Notes under the pieces: model-generated
The model's input: the letters and a program-made list of their open reading frames with translations, nothing else
Databases searched by the model: none
What the model was told of the DNA's origin: nothing
Program-made: the position numbers and the translations under genes
In this document: positions 53,793-62,558 of the stretch, in pieces
How the letters are laid out: each line of letters opens with the position of its first letter
How positions within the stretch are numbered: position 1 is the stretch's first letter
Origin: Pseudomonas gingeri
GTDB taxonomy: Bacteria > Pseudomonadota > Gammaproteobacteria > Pseudomonadales > Pseudomonadaceae
Assembly (NCBI RefSeq): GCF_013385635.1
Contig: NZ_JACAPR010000023.1
Location: 38,100-102,099 of the forward strand
Direction: 5' to 3'
DNA: 64,000 bases

Positions 53793-54509
53793 GTGAACCG
53801 TGCAATGGCTCAAAAGGGCGCAGCTGGCATCGCCACTGCGGTAGCTGAAAGCGTCCAGTACCAGGGACGCAAGGCCAGCCGACAGGGCAGTGAGCAACGG
53901 CGACAGGACATTCTCGATGCGGCGATGCGCATTGTCGTGCGTGACGGCGTGCGAGGCGTGCGTCACCGCGCGGTGGCGGCCGAGGCGTGTGTGCCGTTGT
54001 CGGCCACCACCTACTACTTCAAGGATATCGATGACCTGCTGACCGATACCTTCGCCCAGTACGTCGAACGCAGTGCGGCCTTCATGGCCAAGCTGTGGGA
54101 AAACAACGAAGGGCTGCTGCGCCAGATGGTCGCCTACGGTGATGGCAGCCCGGCGTCGCGGGCGCAGTTGGCCGATGATATCGCCCGGATGACCGCCGAC
54201 TATATCCAGCGCCAGTTGCACAACCGTCGCGAACACCTGATGGCCGAGCAGGCGTTTCGCCAGGAGGCCTTGCTCAATCCGCGCCTGGCGATGTTGGTAC
54301 GTTCCCATCAGCAGATCCTGCTGCAGGGTACCTGCCAGTTTTTCCAGGTCCTGGGCTCCAGGGAGCCACAACAGGATGCCAAAGTGTTGACGGCGATTAT
54401 CGGACGGATGGAATATCAGGGCCTTCTCAGTGAAGCGGGGCCCGAGGCGGAACAAGACATGCTCGGGATCCTCACACGTTACATGCACCTGGTGTTGGCG
54501 TCTGTCTAG
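53793..54509 (+). CDS. TetR-family transcriptional regulator
   Basis: A 238-residue regulator. The N-terminal 30 residues are a basic, glutamine-rich extension before the helix-turn-helix (RRQDILDAAMRIVVRDG, then AVAAEACVPLSATTYYFKDI). The C-terminal ligand-binding domain is helical and not assignable to a ligand. The start is GTG with GAGGGA before it. It is followed 50 bases later by the DUF1704 gene in the same direction, so it may regulate or be co-transcribed with it. Confidence 0.9.
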   Translation: MNRAMAQKGAAGIATAVAESVQYQGRKASRQGSEQRRQDILDAAMRIVVRDGVRGVRHRAVAAEACVPLSATTYYFKDIDDLLTDTFAQYVERSAAFMAKLWENNEGLLRQMVAYGDGSPASRAQLADDIARMTADYIQRQLHNRREHLMAEQAFRQEALLNPRLAMLVRSHQQILLQGTCQFFQVLGSREPQQDAKVLTAIIGRMEYQGLLSEAGPEAEQDMLGILTRYMHLVLASV

Positions 54510-54559
54510 GCTGTAGCCAGTACGCGAGCAGTCACCGAAGCAACGATCAGGAGTTTTCC

Positions 54560-55837
54560 TTGGACGATTACCAGCAGACGATACGCAGCCTGTCCGACCG
54601 CATTGTGCTGGCGCAGACACCGATTCGTGTGCTCGATGCGGTGAAGTGGGACGAGAACATCCGCAAGGGCTTTCTCAAGGCCAAGGGCAAGGAAATGCCG
54701 GCGGTGGACCGCGAGTACTACGCCTCGCGGCCATTGTCGTTCGATTCCAGCGCGGTGAAGCTGGAGTTCCAGAATATCGAGCGGGACATCACCCGCCAGC
54801 TCGGCCAGTTCAACCCGGTCGGGCAGATCATGCGGCGCATGTGCAAGGAGTACCGCATGGTCGTGCGGATGCTCGAAGCGCGGGGCACGGCGGATTTCGG
54901 GCTGATCTCCCAGGAGCTCTACGGCGCCGCCTCGGACGCGTTCCATGCCGGCGATCCGACCCTTGCCGACCTGGGGTTGATGCTCTCCGACTACCTGAAC
55001 AATATCGACGGCCGTGGCGACCTCAAGGACGAACCCAAGACCCTGACCGCCAAGGATGCCGTCGGCCTGTTGCAGAGCCGCCTGAACAAGGTGTTCGGCG
55101 AGGCCGAGGAAACCATCCGGGTGTTCGAGTCCGATGGCATCGTCGCCGATGCGGCGGCCGGTGCCGACTACATCAAGATCCGCGCCGATGCGCTGTTCAA
55201 TTCGCGGGACGTCCGCGCGCTGGAGGTGCATGAAGGCCTGGTGCATGTCGGCACCACGCTCAATGGCTTGAACCAGCCGATCTGCACCTTCCTGTCCAAG
55301 GGCCCGCCCTCGTCGACGGTGACCCAGGAAGGCCTGGCGATCCTGATGGAAATCATCACCTTCGCCTCCTATCCGAGCCGCTTGCGCAAGCTGACCAACC
55401 GTACGCGCGCCATCGACATGGTGGAACAGGGCGCGGACTTCCTGCAGGTATTCGAGTTCTTCCGCGAGCAGGGGTTCGAGATGGCCGAAAGCTACGGCAA
55501 TGCCAGCCGGGTCTTCCGTGGGTCGACGCCAACGGGGCTGCCCTTTACCAAGGACCTGTCCTATCTCAAGGGCTTTATCATGGTCTACAACTACATTCAG
55601 TTGGCCGTGCGCAAAGGCAAGCTCGAGCAGGTGCCGCTGTTGTTCTGTGGCAAGACCACGCTGGAGGACATGCGGACCTTGCGCCAGTTGGTGGACGAGG
55701 GCCTGGTGGTACCGCCCAAGTACCTGCCGGAGCAGTTCCGGGACATGAATGCGCTGTCGGCCTGGATGTGCTTCAGCAACTTCCTCAATCACCTGAGCCT
55801 GGACCGGATCGAGGCGGACTACTCGAATATCCTCTGA
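54560..55837 (+). CDS. DUF1704 (MATCAP-like) protein, QEGLA-motif family
   Basis: A 425-residue protein named in annotation as 'flavohemoglobin expression-modulating QEGLA motif protein'. It carries H224-E225-G-L-V-H229 (an HExxxH arrangement) and Q256-E257-G-L-A, the pattern of the DUF1704 family that includes the eukaryotic microtubule tyrosine carboxypeptidases (MATCAP). A zinc metallopeptidase role is therefore likely, with E257 a candidate third ligand; the bacterial substrate is unknown. The start is TTG with AGGAG 7 bases before it. No signal peptide is seen. Confidence 0.87.
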   Translation: MDDYQQTIRSLSDRIVLAQTPIRVLDAVKWDENIRKGFLKAKGKEMPAVDREYYASRPLSFDSSAVKLEFQNIERDITRQLGQFNPVGQIMRRMCKEYRMVVRMLEARGTADFGLISQELYGAASDAFHAGDPTLADLGLMLSDYLNNIDGRGDLKDEPKTLTAKDAVGLLQSRLNKVFGEAEETIRVFESDGIVADAAAGADYIKIRADALFNSRDVRALEVHEGLVHVGTTLNGLNQPICTFLSKGPPSSTVTQEGLAILMEIITFASYPSRLRKLTNRTRAIDMVEQGADFLQVFEFFREQGFEMAESYGNASRVFRGSTPTGLPFTKDLSYLKGFIMVYNYIQLAVRKGKLEQVPLLFCGKTTLEDMRTLRQLVDEGLVVPPKYLPEQFRDMNALSAWMCFSNFLNHLSLDRIEADYSNIL

Positions 55838-55889
55838 CCGCTGCTCAGGTTTTTGCGCATGGCGATAGTGTTTCGCTGCAACACCCATT

Positions 55890-55974
55890 TGTGGGAGCTG
55901 GCTTGCCGGCGATGGCGTCCGGATGGGCATCATCAGGCTCAAGGGCCTCATCGCCGGCAAGCCGGCTCCTACAG
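55890..55974. repeat. REPIN (CCGGCTTG class)
   Basis: TGTGGGAGCTGGCTTGCCGG at the left and CCGGCAAGCCGGCTCCTACA at the right form a complete inverted pair of 85 bases, the same length as the three REPINs at 35.4-35.7 kb. It lies between the DUF1704 gene and the hydrolase gene. Confidence 0.92.
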
Positions 55975-56010
55975 TTATCCGCGTTGACTGGCTCACGAGG
56001 TTTCAAACGG

Positions 56011-56922
56011 ATGAGAATCCTCGGCATCCTTTGTCTGCTGCTGACCCTCAACGGTTGCAGTTCGCTGCTGTTCTATCCCGAGCCCGGCCTGCCGTTCACC
56101 CCGGACAAGGCCCATCTCGAATACCGCGATATCACCCTGACGACCGCCGATGGCACTCGCCTGCATGCCTGGTGGCTGCCGGCAAGGGCCGGGGTGGCGG
56201 TCAAGGGTACGGTGCTGCACCTGCATGGCAATGGCGGCAATCTGTCCGCGCATCTTGGTGGGAGCTGGTGGTTGCCGGAGCAGGGCTACCAGGTGCTGCT
56301 GATCGACTATCGCGGTTATGGCCTGTCCGCGGGCGAGCCGAGCCTGCCGGCGGTCTATCAGGATATCGCTGCCGCATTCCAGTGGTTGCAAGCGGCTCCC
56401 GAGGTACAGGGCCGGCCGCTGGTGGTCCTGGGGCAGAGCCTGGGGGGCGCGATGGCGGTGCATTACCTGGTCGAGCACCCCGAATACCAACCCCGGCTCA
56501 AGGCTCTGGTGCTCGACGGTGTACCGGCCAGTTATCGCGCTGTCGGCCGCTTCGCCCTGGCCGGCTCCTGGCTGACCTGGCCCTTCCAGGTACCGTTGTC
56601 CTGGCTGGTGCCGGACAGCGACAGCGCGATCAATGCCATGCCGCGCCTGACCGGTGTGCCGAAGCTGATCTTCCAGAGTATCGATGACCCGCTGGTACCG
56701 ATGTCCAACGGTATTGTCCTGTATCAGGCCGCGCCCCCGCCGCGGGTGCTACAACTGACCCGCGGCGGTCATGTGCAGACCTTCGCCGATTCGACCTGGC
56801 GCCAGGTGATGCTGCGCTACCTCGAGGATCCGCAGCATTTCAACGGCCTGCGCCGATTGGGCGAGATCCCCAATTATCCCGCTGTACCGAATTCGAATAG
56901 TGAACCAGAGAATCCGCAATGA
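56011..56922 (+). CDS. Alpha/beta-hydrolase lipoprotein
   Basis: A 303-residue hydrolase of the BEM46/YfhR-type. A lipoprotein signal is visible (LCLLLTLNGC), so it should be lipid-anchored in the envelope. The oxyanion-hole region is LHLHGNGGNLSAHL, the nucleophile elbow is VVLGQSLGGAMAVHY, an acid region follows in IFQSIDDPLVPM and the catalytic histidine is in RGGHVQTFAD. The substrate is unknown. The ATG at 56011 has ACGAGG upstream and gives the lipobox. It overlaps the next gene by 4 bases. Confidence 0.9.
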   Translation: MRILGILCLLLTLNGCSSLLFYPEPGLPFTPDKAHLEYRDITLTTADGTRLHAWWLPARAGVAVKGTVLHLHGNGGNLSAHLGGSWWLPEQGYQVLLIDYRGYGLSAGEPSLPAVYQDIAAAFQWLQAAPEVQGRPLVVLGQSLGGAMAVHYLVEHPEYQPRLKALVLDGVPASYRAVGRFALAGSWLTWPFQVPLSWLVPDSDSAINAMPRLTGVPKLIFQSIDDPLVPMSNGIVLYQAAPPPRVLQLTRGGHVQTFADSTWRQVMLRYLEDPQHFNGLRRLGEIPNYPAVPNSNSEPENPQ

Positions 56923-57245
56923 CTGAAGAACGCAACGCCATTCCCCTGATCATCACCGGTATCGGCAGCATCATCGGCACGGTGGCGTGCCTGTGGTACT
57001 ACGGCTACCTGCATTTCGCCAAGCCGGAGGATGCGCTGCAGCTCGACCAGTTCACCATGCTCAAGACCGTTCCCGGCGAGGACTACAAGGTCTCCCTGAC
57101 CCCGGCCAACCAGGTCGCGCAGTGTATCGACGGGGTGCTGGTACTGTTCGACACCGAACAGAAGGGCCTGACCGGTGTGCTGGTCAATGACAGGAAGCAG
57201 GCGGTGCGCTGCATGGGCCAGGAGACGCCGAAGCTGCAGCAGTGA
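56919..57245 (+). CDS. Small single-span membrane protein, conserved hypothetical
   Basis: A 108-residue protein with one membrane segment near residues 8-28 (IPLIITGIGSIIGTVACLWY) and a small soluble domain containing QCIDGVLVLFDTEQKGLTGV. No function can be assigned. It overlaps the hydrolase gene by an ATGA, so the two are co-translated and may act together in the envelope. Confidence 0.8.
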   Translation: MTEERNAIPLIITGIGSIIGTVACLWYYGYLHFAKPEDALQLDQFTMLKTVPGEDYKVSLTPANQVAQCIDGVLVLFDTEQKGLTGVLVNDRKQAVRCMGQETPKLQQ

Positions 57246-57253
57246 CATCGGCT

Positions 57254-57360
57254 GATCGTACCCACGTTCCGGGTGGGCATGCAGCCCGTGACGCCGTGCG
57301 TCACAGAAGCGGACGCGGAGCGTCCGGAGAGGCGTTCCCACGCGGAGCGTGGGAACGATC
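57254..57360. repeat. MITE-like palindromic element, not REP
   Basis: Terminal inverted repeats GATCGTACCCACG (57254-57266) and CGTGGGAACGATC (57348-57360) match at 12 of 13 positions. Inside are four hairpins: CCCAC/GTGGG (57261-57277), TGACGC-CGT-GCGTCA (57289-57303), GGACGC-GGA-GCGTCC (57311-57325) and an 11-bp stem with a GGA loop (57333-57357). It fills the gap between two convergent genes and shares no sequence with the REPINs in this window. Confidence 0.8.
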
Positions 57361-57371
57361 ATGGCAATCGA

Positions 57372-58163
57372 TCAGTAGGCGCTGCTGACCGACGAACGGG
57401 GTGCCACAGGCTGGTTGTCGTTGGAAATGGTCACTTCCACGCGACGGTTCATGGCCCGTCCCGAGACACTGCCGTTATCCGCCACCGGATACTCCTTGCC
57501 GTAACCCTGGGTGACGATGCGGGAAGGGTCCACGCCCATCTTGATCAGGGCCACCTGGACCGAAGTCGCACGACGCTCGGACAGGCTCTGGTTGTAGGAA
57601 GCCGCGCCGGTGCTATCGGTATAACCTTCGATAATCACCTTGCGGTCCGGGTTTTCCTGGAGGAACTGTGCCAGCTTGTTGATGTTGACCAGTCCGTTGG
57701 ACTTCAGGTCGGCCTTGTTGGTGGCGAACAACACGTCACCGAAGGTCACCAGCGTGCCGCGATCGGTCTGCTTGGCGTTGAGGCTGTCCTGCAACTGCTT
57801 GATCTGCGCGTCACGGGCATCCAGGCGGGCCTGGGCCCGTTGTGCCGCGGCATTTTTCAGGTTGGCTTCGGCGGTGCGCAGGGCGATGGTCTGCTTGGCC
57901 ACTTCCACCCGCTGGTTGGTCAGGTAGGCCAACTGGTCGACGGTCTGTTCATTCTCACGGTTCTGGTAGGCCTTGTCGGCCTTGTCCAGGTAGTCGCTGG
58001 CGTCCTTGGTTTCCAGGGCTGCCACCTTGCTCGCCTGAGGGTTGGCCTGCAGGCCGGAGAAGTTGGTGCGAGCCTGTTCCAGGTTGGCGTTCGGCTGCGA
58101 TGAGCAGGCGGCGAGGCCCACGCTCAGAGCCAGAAGGGCTGGGATCATCAATTGTTTACGCAT
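57372..58163 (-). CDS. lptF: OmpA-family lipoprotein LptF
   Basis: A 263-residue outer-membrane lipoprotein, signal and lipobox LALSVGLAAC with C20. The N-terminal half is helical with a DUF4398-like segment (ARTNFSGLQANPQASK). The C-terminal OmpA domain (about 145-255) carries the peptidoglycan-binding signature EGYTDSTGAASYNQSLSERR and ends GRAMNRRVEVTIS. It closely resembles P. aeruginosa LptF (PA3692), an AlgU-dependent lipoprotein. AAAGGA precedes the ATG. It follows the DUF4398 gene by 57 bases in the same direction. Confidence 0.94.
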   Translation of the reverse strand: MRKQLMIPALLALSVGLAACSSQPNANLEQARTNFSGLQANPQASKVAALETKDASDYLDKADKAYQNRENEQTVDQLAYLTNQRVEVAKQTIALRTAEANLKNAAAQRAQARLDARDAQIKQLQDSLNAKQTDRGTLVTFGDVLFATNKADLKSNGLVNINKLAQFLQENPDRKVIIEGYTDSTGAASYNQSLSERRATSVQVALIKMGVDPSRIVTQGYGKEYPVADNGSVSGRAMNRRVEVTISNDNQPVAPRSSVSSAY

Positions 58164-58220
58164 AATGGTAGGTCCTTTCTATCCGTTGAAACTTCAGGGT
58201 GCGGGAAGCGGTGCGGGGGC

Positions 58221-58643
58221 TTATTGCGCCGGCTGCACGGGGCGCTGGCTTTCCTGACGCAGTTCCTGAACCCCTTTCTGGGAGTCCTTCAGCGCAAGCT
58301 CGGCCTTGGCGGCCTGGGCCTTGCGTTCGGCGACACGGGCATCCCATTCGGCCTGTTCGGCCAGGCGCCGGGCTTCGTCGTACTTCTTGTCGTGCATGGC
58401 CAGCTCGGCTTGCTTGAGCTTGTCCTGGGCCGACTTCATTTCCACGGCGGCGTATTCGGTGCCTCCGGCGCTGACCGCGCTGTTCACGGCCGATTGCGTC
58501 ACCGCGTATTGCTCGCTCGGCGGGTTCCCGGCGCAACCGGCCAGGATGAAGCTGGTGCCGAGAGCCAGCGCGGCCAGTTTCAGCCCGCGCAGGTGGTTAG
58601 ACGAGGATTTGGCAGTGCTGGTTTTCATGGTCTTCAACTCCAT
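58221..58643 (-). CDS. DUF4398 lipoprotein
   Basis: A 140-residue lipoprotein with the lipobox LGTSFILAGC followed by a charged helical DUF4398 domain (QDKLKQAELAMHDKKYDEAR). AGGAG 7 bases upstream supports the ATG at 58643 (MELKTMKTS); MKTSTAK at 58628 is an alternative. It is first in a two-gene unit with lptF, as PA3691-PA3692 in P. aeruginosa, and probably shares its envelope-stress regulation. Confidence 0.88.
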   Translation of the reverse strand: MELKTMKTSTAKSSSNHLRGLKLAALALGTSFILAGCAGNPPSEQYAVTQSAVNSAVSAGGTEYAAVEMKSAQDKLKQAELAMHDKKYDEARRLAEQAEWDARVAERKAQAAKAELALKDSQKGVQELRQESQRPVQPAQ

Positions 58644-58758
58644 TGGATAACTCCTGAAAAACATCAATACCCATCACGGTCCCGAAGGCCTTCAGCATCG
58701 ATCCCGCCTTGTTGGCCGGGGGCGTTCTACAGCAGCTGTTCCGGTGATGGCTACTGGC

Positions 58759-58786
58759 TGTGACCCGAGGCTTTTTTGAATAGTTC
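58759..58786 (-). promoter_or_regulatory. Candidate AlgU (sigma-22) promoter of the DUF4398-lptF unit
   Basis: Read on the minus strand, GAACTA (58786-58781) and TCACA (58763-58759) are 17 bases apart, close to the AlgU/RpoE consensus GAACTT-N16/17-TCTGA. It lies about 115 bases before the DUF4398 start. The orthologous P. aeruginosa pair is AlgU-dependent, which supports the reading. Confidence 0.5.
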
Positions 58787-58922
58787 AGGAAAAGATGGCC
58801 TGTTGCCGGAAAGAATACTGACCGAGTGGTCAGGGAAAAAAGTCTGAACTTTTGCGGGGTGCAGGGGTATCGAGGGGCGGGAACGGAGGAGGATGAGCGA
58901 TTTTTGAATACGCAGAGAAACC

Positions 58923-59006
58923 TGTGGGAGCCGGCTTGCCGGCGATGGCGGCCGACCAGGCGATGCAAGACCGACCGGCCTCATCGCCGGCAAGCCGGCT
59001 CCTACA
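58923..59006. repeat. REPIN (CCGGCTTG class)
   Basis: TGTGGGAGCCGGCTTGCCGG at the left and CCGGCAAGCCGGCTCCTACA at the right, with a central spacer of about 40 bases. Confidence 0.92.
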
Positions 59007-59062
59007 ATGACCGCGTTGACTGACGTTGTGGGTGGAGTGTCGGCAGGGCGTTGTGCCAGGAT

Positions 59063-59404
59063 CTAGTGTTTCGGTTTGTCCTGGGACGCCAGGTCATGCA
59101 GATGTCGTCGCGACAGCGAGAGAAAACGCGGTGTTGCGCCGACGTCCTCATAAAGGGGGTCACCCTCTTCGTCGGTGGCGACCACATGTTGTCCCTGGAC
59201 ATAGGGAAAGCTCGCTTCGAGCTCTTCGAGGGCGGCGCCGATCAACTCGCCCAACAGCTCCTGCGGACTGCGCTTGGGGTACATCTCGGTGATCGCGGCG
59301 AGACGGGCGGCGGCTTCCACGTCCAGGTGGACGGCGTAGCCGGTATCGGTCAGGCGACCCTTGGCATTCTCTTCCCAGTGCTGGGCTAGCTCGCGGATTT
59401 TCAT
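59063..59404 (-). CDS. Conserved hypothetical protein
   Basis: A 113-residue protein starting MKIRELAQHWEENAKG at 59404 (the frame extends 6 codons further). It contains YAVHLDVEAAARLAAIT and the segment KRSPQELLGELIGAALEELE. Pseudomonas relatives are sometimes named 'type 1 pili tip component' or 'pilin assembly protein', but nothing in the sequence (no signal peptide, no pilus fold) supports that. It may be a small ribbon-helix-helix-like regulator; this is a guess. Confidence 0.8.
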   Translation of the reverse strand: MKIRELAQHWEENAKGRLTDTGYAVHLDVEAAARLAAITEMYPKRSPQELLGELIGAALEELEASFPYVQGQHVVATDEEGDPLYEDVGATPRFLSLSRRHLHDLASQDKPKH

Positions 59405-59640
59405 ATCGACCTCAATTCGCACCCGCTGGTGACGGGTATTTGATGAGTGGCCGGGCTGGCATCGAGGCAGGGCCGGCGATCAGCCTTTGTAGGGCCTAAT
59501 TATCAGACTAGCCGCAGGAGACTAGGTTCAGCGGGGAATATTTGTCGGCAGGCAATCGTTCGGTCGGCTTGTAAGCGTTCGTCGCTGTGGTGCACTCTTG
59601 AATTCTGGAACCGTCTCAGAGTCCGCCGGAGAGCCTGTCG

Positions 59641-62271
59641 ATGTCCGATATAGATGTGCGTTTGCGTGAAGACGTTCACCTGCTGGGTGAGCTGCTGGGC
59701 AATACCATCCGAGACCAGCATGGCGATGATTTTCTCGACAAGATCGAGCGCATTCGCAAGAGCGCCAAGGCTGACCGTAGCGACTCCGCGAGTGCCGAAT
59801 TGAGCGCCAGCCTCGATGACCTCGGTGACGACGAGCTGCTGCCGGTGGCCCGGGCGTTCAACCAGTTTCTCAACCTGGCGAATATCGCCGAGCAGTATCA
59901 ACTGATCCATCGGCGTGACGAGTCCCAGCCGGCCCCGTTCGAGTCGCGGGTGCTGCCGGAGTTGCTCGCCCGCCTGCGGGCCGAAGGTCATGGCGCCGAG
60001 GTCCTGGCGCGGCAATTGGGCCGCCTGGACATCGAACTGGTGCTCACCGCGCATCCCACCGAAGTGGCGCGGCGCACGCTGATCCAGAAATATGACGCCA
60101 TCGCCGCGCAACTGGCGTTGCAGGACCACCGTGACCTGACCGGGGCCGAACGCGAACAGATCCGCCAGCGCTTGCAGCGGTTGATCGCCGAGGCCTGGCA
60201 CACCGAGGAAATCCGCCGCACCCGGCCGACGCCGGTGGATGAAGCCAAGTGGGGCTTCGCGGTAATCGAGCATTCCCTCTGGCAGGCGATCCCGAATTAC
60301 CTGCGCAAGGCCGACCAGGCCCTGCACGCCGCTACCGGCCTGCACTTGCCATTGGAGGCCGCGCCGATTCGCTTCGCCTCCTGGATGGGCGGCGACCGCG
60401 ACGGCAACCCGAATGTCACGGCCAAGGTCACTCGCGAGGTCCTGCTGCTGGCCCGTTGGATGGCCGCCGACCTGTATCTGCGTGATGTTGACCGCCTGGC
60501 CGCCGATCTGTCGATGCAGCAGGCCAGCGAGGCGTTGCGCGCCCAGGCCGGTGACAGCGCCGAACCTTACCGCGCGGTGCTCAAGCAACTGCGCGAGCGA
60601 CTGCGGGCGACCCGCCAGTGGGCCCATGCTTCGCTGGCGGTGACGCAGCCGGCGTCGGATGAGGTGCTGCAGAACAATCGTGAGCTGCTGGAGCCGTTGC
60701 AGCTCTGCTATCAGTCCCTGCACGAATGCGGCATGGGCGTGATTGCCGATGGGCCGCTGCTCGACTGCCTGCGCCGGGCCGTGACCTTCGGCTTGTTCCT
60801 GGTCCGCCTGGATGTGCGCCAGGATTCGTCGCGGCATGCCGCCGCCATGAGCGAAATCACCGACTACCTGGGGTTGGGGCGTTACGAAGACTGGGACGAA
60901 GATGCACGCCTGACCTTCCTCATGCGTGAACTGGGCAATCGTCGACCGCTGCTGCCCGCGTACTTCAAGCCCTCGGCGGACACCGCCGAAGTGCTGGCGA
61001 CCTGCAAGGAGATCGCGGCGGCACCGGCGGCCTCCCTGGGCTCCTACGTGATTTCCATGGCGGGCGCGGCTTCCGACGTACTCGCGGTGCAACTGTTGCT
61101 CAAGGAATCCGGGGTTCTGCGGCCGATGCGCGTGGTGCCGCTGTTCGAGACCCTGGCCGACCTGGACAACGCCGGCCCGGTGATGGAGCGGTTGTTGCTG
61201 CTGCCCGGTTATCGCTCGCGCCTGCAAGGACCGCAGGAGGTGATGATCGGCTACTCCGACTCGGCCAAGGACGCCGGCACCACGGCGGCGGCCTGGGCGC
61301 AGTACCGGGCCCAGGAGCGGCTGGTGGAGATCTGTCGGGAACAGCAGGTCGAACTGCTGCTGTTCCACGGTCGCGGCGGTACCGTCGGGCGTGGCGGTGG
61401 TCCGGCCCATGCGGCGATCCTGTCGCAGCCGCCGGGTTCGGTGGCGGGGCGTTTTCGCACCACCGAACAGGGCGAGATGATCCGCTTCAAGTTCGGCCTG
61501 CCGGACATCGCCGAACAGAACCTCAACCTTTATCTGGCTGCCGTGCTCGAAGCCACCTTGCTGCCACCACCACCGCCACAGCCGGCCTGGCGCAGCCTGA
61601 TGGACGAACTCGCCGCGGACGGGGTCAGTGCCTACCGCGCCGAGGTGCGGGACAATCCGCAGTTCGTCGAGTATTTCCGCCAGTCGACCCCGGAACAGGA
61701 ACTCGGACGCCTGCCACTGGGCAGTCGTCCGGCCAAGCGCCGGGCGGGGGGAATCGAGAGCCTGCGGGCGATCCCGTGGATTTTCGGCTGGACCCAGACC
61801 CGCCTGATGCTGCCGGCCTGGCTTGGCTGGGAAGCGGCCTTGCGCAAGGCTCTGGAACGCGGTGAAGGCGAACTGCTGGGGCAGATGCGTGAACAGTGGC
61901 CGTTTTTCCGCACGCGGATCGACATGCTGGAAATGGTCCTGGCCAAGGCCGACAGCGATATCGCACACTCCTACGACGAACGTCTGGTGGAGGCCGAGCT
62001 GTTGCCATTGGGTGTGCACTTACGCGACCTATTGTCGCAGGCCTGTGCGGTGGTCCTGGGTCTGACCGGTCAGTCGCAACTGCTCGCCCATAGCCCCGAG
62101 ACCCTTGAGTTCATTCGCTTGCGCAATACCTACCTGGATCCCCTGCACCTGTTGCAGGCCGAGTTGCTGGCCCGTTCGCGCCGCCAGGAAACCGCCCAGG
62201 ACAGCCCTCTGGAACAGGCTTTGCTGGTGTCCGTGGCGGGGATCGCCGCCGGGTTGCGCAATACCGGCTAA
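59641..62271 (+). CDS. ppc: Phosphoenolpyruvate carboxylase
   Basis: PEP carboxylase (876 aa) makes oxaloacetate from PEP and bicarbonate, refilling the TCA cycle. Catalytic signatures are present: VLTAHPTEVARRTL (active-site histidine), WMGGDRDGNPNVT, LLFHGRGGTVGRGGGPAH and the effector/catalytic RFKFGLPDIAEQNLNLYL-type region. Its C-terminus ends GLRNTG, as expected for the bacterial enzyme. It is monocistronic, with a strong terminator after it. Confidence 0.98.
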   Translation: MSDIDVRLREDVHLLGELLGNTIRDQHGDDFLDKIERIRKSAKADRSDSASAELSASLDDLGDDELLPVARAFNQFLNLANIAEQYQLIHRRDESQPAPFESRVLPELLARLRAEGHGAEVLARQLGRLDIELVLTAHPTEVARRTLIQKYDAIAAQLALQDHRDLTGAEREQIRQRLQRLIAEAWHTEEIRRTRPTPVDEAKWGFAVIEHSLWQAIPNYLRKADQALHAATGLHLPLEAAPIRFASWMGGDRDGNPNVTAKVTREVLLLARWMAADLYLRDVDRLAADLSMQQASEALRAQAGDSAEPYRAVLKQLRERLRATRQWAHASLAVTQPASDEVLQNNRELLEPLQLCYQSLHECGMGVIADGPLLDCLRRAVTFGLFLVRLDVRQDSSRHAAAMSEITDYLGLGRYEDWDEDARLTFLMRELGNRRPLLPAYFKPSADTAEVLATCKEIAAAPAASLGSYVISMAGAASDVLAVQLLLKESGVLRPMRVVPLFETLADLDNAGPVMERLLLLPGYRSRLQGPQEVMIGYSDSAKDAGTTAAAWAQYRAQERLVEICREQQVELLLFHGRGGTVGRGGGPAHAAILSQPPGSVAGRFRTTEQGEMIRFKFGLPDIAEQNLNLYLAAVLEATLLPPPPPQPAWRSLMDELAADGVSAYRAEVRDNPQFVEYFRQSTPEQELGRLPLGSRPAKRRAGGIESLRAIPWIFGWTQTRLMLPAWLGWEAALRKALERGEGELLGQMREQWPFFRTRIDMLEMVLAKADSDIAHSYDERLVEAELLPLGVHLRDLLSQACAVVLGLTGQSQLLAHSPETLEFIRLRNTYLDPLHLLQAELLARSRRQETAQDSPLEQALLVSVAGIAAGLRNTG

Positions 62272-62306
62272 GGTCTGCGAGGCTGCCGGGCTGCGGGTAG
62301 CAGGGT

Positions 62307-62340
62307 AAAAACGACCGCCGGGTCACGGGCGGTCGTTTTT
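62307..62340. terminator. Intrinsic terminator after ppc
   Basis: ACGACCGCC, an 8-base loop and GGCGGTCGT, flanked by A and T runs; begins about 35 bases after ppc. The symmetric flanks would allow either direction. Confidence 0.93.
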
Positions 62341-62558
62341 GTGTGGCGACACTTTGTTGCCGGGTTGCGACTCGGGATACCGGGTTTCGGGTGCCATGCC
62401 GGCATCGGTTACTGCGACTTTCGGCGGCTTGTGTGGGGTCGGTCGGCTGTGTATCTTGATCAGCCTTTGGCCGTTTGGGCGGCCATCACCCCATTGTTGA
62501 GATTGGCCCCACGCGGCGAATCCGAGCGTTTCTAAATAAAAAATTGAGGAGCACATCG

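Larger units (their letters stand above)
58644..59062. other. Intergenic region with candidate AlgU promoter and a REPIN
   Basis: No convincing gene lies in these 419 bases. They hold the DUF4398/lptF leader, a candidate AlgU promoter (58759-58786) and a REPIN (58923-59006), and end at the stop of the minus-strand conserved hypothetical gene. Confidence 0.7.

Noticed and set aside
59503..62019. Open frame of 838 codons antisense to ppc
   Set aside because: ppc is certain on the plus strand; the antisense frame has shadow composition.
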